Shown piece by piece: positions 61,687-64,000 of a DNA stretch of 64,000 bases (positions are counted from its first letter, which is position 1; every line of letters begins with the position of its first letter). Both the position numbers and the translations under genes were made by a program. The notes under the pieces are model-generated. The model was given only the letters and a program-made list of their open reading frames with translations, did not search any database and was not told the origin of the DNA. This DNA is from Desulfobacteraceae bacterium RAAP-1 (GTDB lineage: Bacteria > Desulfobacterota > Desulfobacteria > Desulfobacterales > Desulfatirhabdiaceae), in contig LKPX01000003.1 in NCBI GenBank assembly GCA_001443525.1, forward strand, positions 1 to 64,000. Direction: 5' to 3'.

Positions 61687-63054
61687 ATGAATATACGCAT
61701 AGCCGTTATTGACGATGAACCGATCGTCGGAAGCCGCCTGAAAAAAGCGCTTGAAAAAGAATCGTACCAGGTTGAATCCTTTACAGCCGCGGAACCGTTT
61801 TTCCAGGAGCTGACGCACAAAGGCTTCCACCTGGTCTTTACGGATCTGCGGATGCCAGGTGGCGGCGGCATGACGGTTCTGGAAAAAACCAAAAATATCA
61901 GCCCTGAAACCGAAGTTATTGTCATTACGGGATATGGCTCCATCGATTCCGCCATCGAAGCCATCAAGAAAGGAGCCTATCACTACAGCGCAAAGCCTTT
62001 GAAACTGGATGAAATCCGGGCGCTCGCCAAAAACGCCGTCGAAAAAATCCGTCTTCAACTCGAAAACCGCAGTCTCAGGGAGGCCATCGCCCAGAGAGAT
62101 TCCCTCACAGACATTGTCGGCGTCAGTCAGATCATGCAGGATGTATTTACGCTGCTGCACAAGGTGGCTGCGGTGGACTGCAATGTCTTGATCCAGGGCA
62201 GAAGCGGCACCGGAAAGGAAGTGGCGGCCCGCGCCATTCATGCCTTGAGTCACCGCCGAAACGCCATGTTTATCTCGTTCAATTGCGGCGGGTTTACCGA
62301 GGAGCTGATCAGCAGCGAGCTGTTCGGCTATGAAAAAGGGGCGTTCACCGGCGCTGCGGCCACCAAGATCGGGCTGATAGAATCCGGAGCCGGCGGAACG
62401 GTTTTCCTGGATGAAATCGGCGAAATGCCTTCTTCCATGCAGGTCAAGCTCCTGCATGTCATCCAGGAAAAGCGGATATTCCGTGTGGGCGGTGTTCGTC
62501 CGATTGATCTGGATATCCGTATCATCGCCGCCACCAATCGGGACCTGAAAAAAGAAGTGGAAGCCGGTAATTTCCGGGAAGATCTGTTCTATCGGCTGAA
62601 TGTCGTCAATATCCATATTCCGACACTTGCAGAACGCCAGGATGATATTCCGCTGCTGATCACACACTTTATCAGCAATTATAACAAGGCGTTCGGTAAA
62701 AAAATCAGGGGAATTTCGCCGCTGGCCCTTGAAATCCTGCTGCACTACGACTTTCCTGGAAATATCCGTGAACTCAAAAACATCATCGAGCGCGCGGTGG
62801 CCTTGAGTGATCAGGATTTCATCGAGCCGGACGATCTGCCTCCGGATATTCAACAACTGGACTTCCGGACATTTGAATCTGTGGATATGGAATCTCTGGA
62901 AAAAATCGAGAAACGCCATATCATTTCGGTGTTGCAGCGCACTAGCTTCAATCGGCCTCTGACAGCAAAAATTCTGGGCATTCCTCGCACCACTCTATGG
63001 CGGCGTCTGAAAGCGTACGGTATTGACAGCGACGCTGATGTTTTTGATTCCTGA
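61687..63054 (+). CDS. Sigma-54-dependent response regulator (NtrC family)
   Basis: The frame is open from 61552, but the receiver domain starts at the ATG at 61687 (MNIRIAVIDDEPIVG) with GGAG just upstream. The acceptor aspartate is D53 (VFTDLRMPG). The AAA+ module contains GRSGTGKEVAARAI and GAFTGA, and the Fis-type helix-turn-helix lies at the end (RPLTAKILGIPRTTLWRRLK). The length is 456. No histidine kinase is adjacent. Just downstream lie two TTTCA-N3-TGAAA-type palindromes and a -24/-12 promoter candidate, so it probably activates the stress-protein/TauE genes. Confidence 0.93.
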   Translation: MNIRIAVIDDEPIVGSRLKKALEKESYQVESFTAAEPFFQELTHKGFHLVFTDLRMPGGGGMTVLEKTKNISPETEVIVITGYGSIDSAIEAIKKGAYHYSAKPLKLDEIRALAKNAVEKIRLQLENRSLREAIAQRDSLTDIVGVSQIMQDVFTLLHKVAAVDCNVLIQGRSGTGKEVAARAIHALSHRRNAMFISFNCGGFTEELISSELFGYEKGAFTGAAATKIGLIESGAGGTVFLDEIGEMPSSMQVKLLHVIQEKRIFRVGGVRPIDLDIRIIAATNRDLKKEVEAGNFREDLFYRLNVVNIHIPTLAERQDDIPLLITHFISNYNKAFGKKIRGISPLALEILLHYDFPGNIRELKNIIERAVALSDQDFIEPDDLPPDIQQLDFRTFESVDMESLEKIEKRHIISVLQRTSFNRPLTAKILGIPRTTLWRRLKAYGIDSDADVFDS

Positions 63055-63065
63055 TCTCTGCCCCC

Positions 63066-63149
63066 TGTTTCAATATGAAACATACTGCCTGATGCTTCCG
63101 ATCGTCTGCAACAGGCATTTCCTGCCATTCTGTCGTTCCATTATGAAAC
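63066..63149 (+). promoter_or_regulatory. Two palindromic enhancer-site candidates
   Basis: Site 1, TGTTTCA-ATA-TGAAACA (63066-63082), is a perfect palindrome with a 3-base spacer. Site 2, GTTCCA-TTA-TGAAAC (63135-63149), is the same motif with one mismatch. Their centres are about 68 bases apart. They lie about 100-185 bases before the -24/-12 element, the usual distance for NtrC-type activator binding. The activator encoded directly upstream is the obvious candidate. Confidence 0.55.
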
Positions 63150-63247
63150 CGCTGCTGCGGACACCCTGCGCGCTATGTCGCGCATTTTATTGCTTTTGAA
63201 CAACTAAAACAAATTATTACGAGCCATTATAAAATCAGAATCGACAT

Positions 63248-63263
63248 TGGCACTCTTTTTGAT
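63248..63263 (+). promoter_or_regulatory. Sigma-54 promoter candidate
   Basis: TGGCAC-TCTTT-TTGA fits the -24/-12 consensus TGGCAC-N5-TTGC except for the last base (A for C). It lies about 60 bases before the start of the universal stress protein gene and behind two palindromic sites. Confidence 0.6.
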
Positions 63264-63320
63264 AGTACTAATCACCTTACATGTTAGCGTCGTATTTTGA
63301 TTTCAGAGGAACGTATGTGA

Positions 63321-63797
63321 ATGGAACACATCCTGGTGAGTATGGACATCCGGCAGGTTGCGGACATCCCTTTTCCCCTGTTCCAGCAGGAATGCATGGA
63401 GGGGTTTCTGGGAGCCGTGTATCGCGCCATCCATCTGGCGGAGCGGATTCATGCGACGGTTCACATCCTGTTGGTTCTGACCTCAAAGCCGCCGGCGCTG
63501 GCTGTGGACAAAGCCGATGACGTGAAGCGCCTGGCCCGGAAACATCTTGACCTGATGATTGAAAAAGCCAGAGCCAATGGTGTAAGCGTTCATTATTACA
63601 TGACAATGGGGAATTTTGAAACAGAAGTCATCCGCTTTGTGGCGGAGCATAAAATTACCATGCTGATTCTGGGGTTGCCGAATTCGGGAGCCGGAACCAC
63701 CGCAGAGTTTCAGAGGACGTTATGTAACATTCGTCAGAATATCCGCTGCACCATCGAACTGGTGCGGCGAAAAGAACCTTTAACAACAAGGAGATAA
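63321..63797 (+). CDS. Universal stress protein family member
   Basis: A 158-residue cytoplasmic protein with a UspA-like alpha/beta fold: HILVSMDIRQVADIPFPLF at the start (with an unusual loop), AIHLAERIHATVHILLVLT, and IRFVAEHKITMLILGLPNSGAG in place of the G-2x-G-9x-G(S/T) ATP loop, which is only partly preserved. AGAGGA is about 10 bases before the ATG. The downstream TauE/SafE gene starts 3 bases after its stop. A role in anion or stress response is inferred from the pairing. Confidence 0.8.
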   Translation: MEHILVSMDIRQVADIPFPLFQQECMEGFLGAVYRAIHLAERIHATVHILLVLTSKPPALAVDKADDVKRLARKHLDLMIEKARANGVSVHYYMTMGNFETEVIRFVAEHKITMLILGLPNSGAGTTAEFQRTLCNIRQNIRCTIELVRRKEPLTTRR

Positions 63798-63800
63798 CAC

Positions 63801-64000
63801 ATGAGCATACCCTGGCATCTCTACCTGCCGATTGCAGGTAACAGCGTAAACATCCTGCTGGTCTTTGGAATGGGAGGGCTTGTCGGCCTTCTGTCCGGCA
63901 TCTTTGGCGTAGGCGGAGGATTTCTGATGACGCCGCTGCTCATCATGATCGGTATTCCCCCCACGGTCGCCGCAGCGTCAGACTCCAACCAGATTGTCGG
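63801..64000 (+). CDS. TauE/SafE (TSUP) family permease, N-terminal part, cut by window end
   Basis: The visible 66 codons start with an ATG preceded by AAGGAG. They encode a membrane helix with GMGGLVGLLSGIFGVGGGFLMTPLLIMIGIP, the family glycine signature, and AAASDSNQIV. This group exports sulfite, sulfonates or related C2/S compounds. Together with the preceding Usp gene it forms a two-gene unit. In a sulfur-metabolising organism a sulfite or sulfonate role is plausible. The rest of the gene lies beyond the window. Confidence 0.88.
   Translation, partial: MSIPWHLYLPIAGNSVNILLVFGMGGLVGLLSGIFGVGGGFLMTPLLIMIGIPPTVAAASDSNQIV

Overview
The window looks like a chromosome segment of a Desulfobacterota (former Deltaproteobacteria) bacterium, probably a Desulfobacterales-like anaerobe. 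This is inferred from gene content and protein style, not from a marker gene. The pointers are a two-subunit glycine decarboxylase, many NtrC-type sigma-54 regulators and histidine kinases, a DUF6178-type protein, a PatZ-like acyl-CoA synthetase/acetyltransferase, a tRNA-Leu/tig/clpP/clpX/lon block, and small MITE-like repeats. No rRNA, CRISPR array, prophage or intact insertion sequence is visible.

Layout. 0-4 kb: glycine cleavage genes gcvH-gcvPA-gcvPB coupled to lipB, which starts the lipoylation of GcvH; gcvT is not in the window. 4-12 kb: an MltD-like lytic transglycosylase lipoprotein, then a membrane histidine kinase with an NtrC-type regulator, and two further kinases on the minus strand. 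12-21.5 kb, minus strand: tex, two PD-(D/E)XK nuclease-like genes, a DUF6178 protein overlapping an aminopeptidase P, a thioredoxin reductase with a Cys-rich N-terminal extension, and an exported DUF4412 protein. 21.7-24.6 kb: an SLC13-type anion transporter and a left-handed beta-helix protein. 24.6-25.3 kb: a transposase relic, a MITE with target-site duplications and a promoter/operator candidate.

25.3-36.1 kb: an exopolysaccharide locus (outer-membrane export lipoprotein, Wzz-like protein, O-antigen ligase/polymerase-like protein, ExeA-type ATPase with a SPOR-like end, CpsD-like ATPase with a degenerate P-loop, two glycosyltransferases, initiating sugar-phosphate transferase), followed by the EF-P paralogue efpL. 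36.8-40.2 kb: a Tat-exported MepK/YcbK-like peptidase whose reading frame is broken at a T-run, convergent with a YcbB/LdtD-like L,D-transpeptidase, then miaA. 40.3-47.2 kb, minus strand: a small Cys-containing protein gene, tRNA-Asp, tRNA-Val, lon, clpX, clpP, tig and tRNA-Leu.

47.6-51.3 kb: an ABC exporter with about 250 extra residues inside its nucleotide-binding domain, followed by a cyclic-nucleotide-binding-fold protein and a STAS protein, with a PilZ-like gene facing them. 52.1-58.8 kb: a PAP2 phosphatase, a DedA-PAP2-LssY fusion, an ATP-grasp ligase, an unknown membrane-anchored protein, a TrkA-type K+ channel and a DEDDh exonuclease. 58.9-64 kb: an ADP-forming acyl-CoA synthetase/GNAT fusion, a sigma-54 activator, then two palindromic sites and a -24/-12 promoter candidate ahead of a universal-stress-protein gene and a TauE/SafE permease that runs off the window.

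The strongest candidates for something undescribed are the ABC transporter with apparently repeated helical lids and its cNMP/STAS partners; the MITE family with clear 8-bp duplications; the sigma-54 module at the right end; the frame break in the MepK-like gene; and the thioredoxin reductase with two possible starts.
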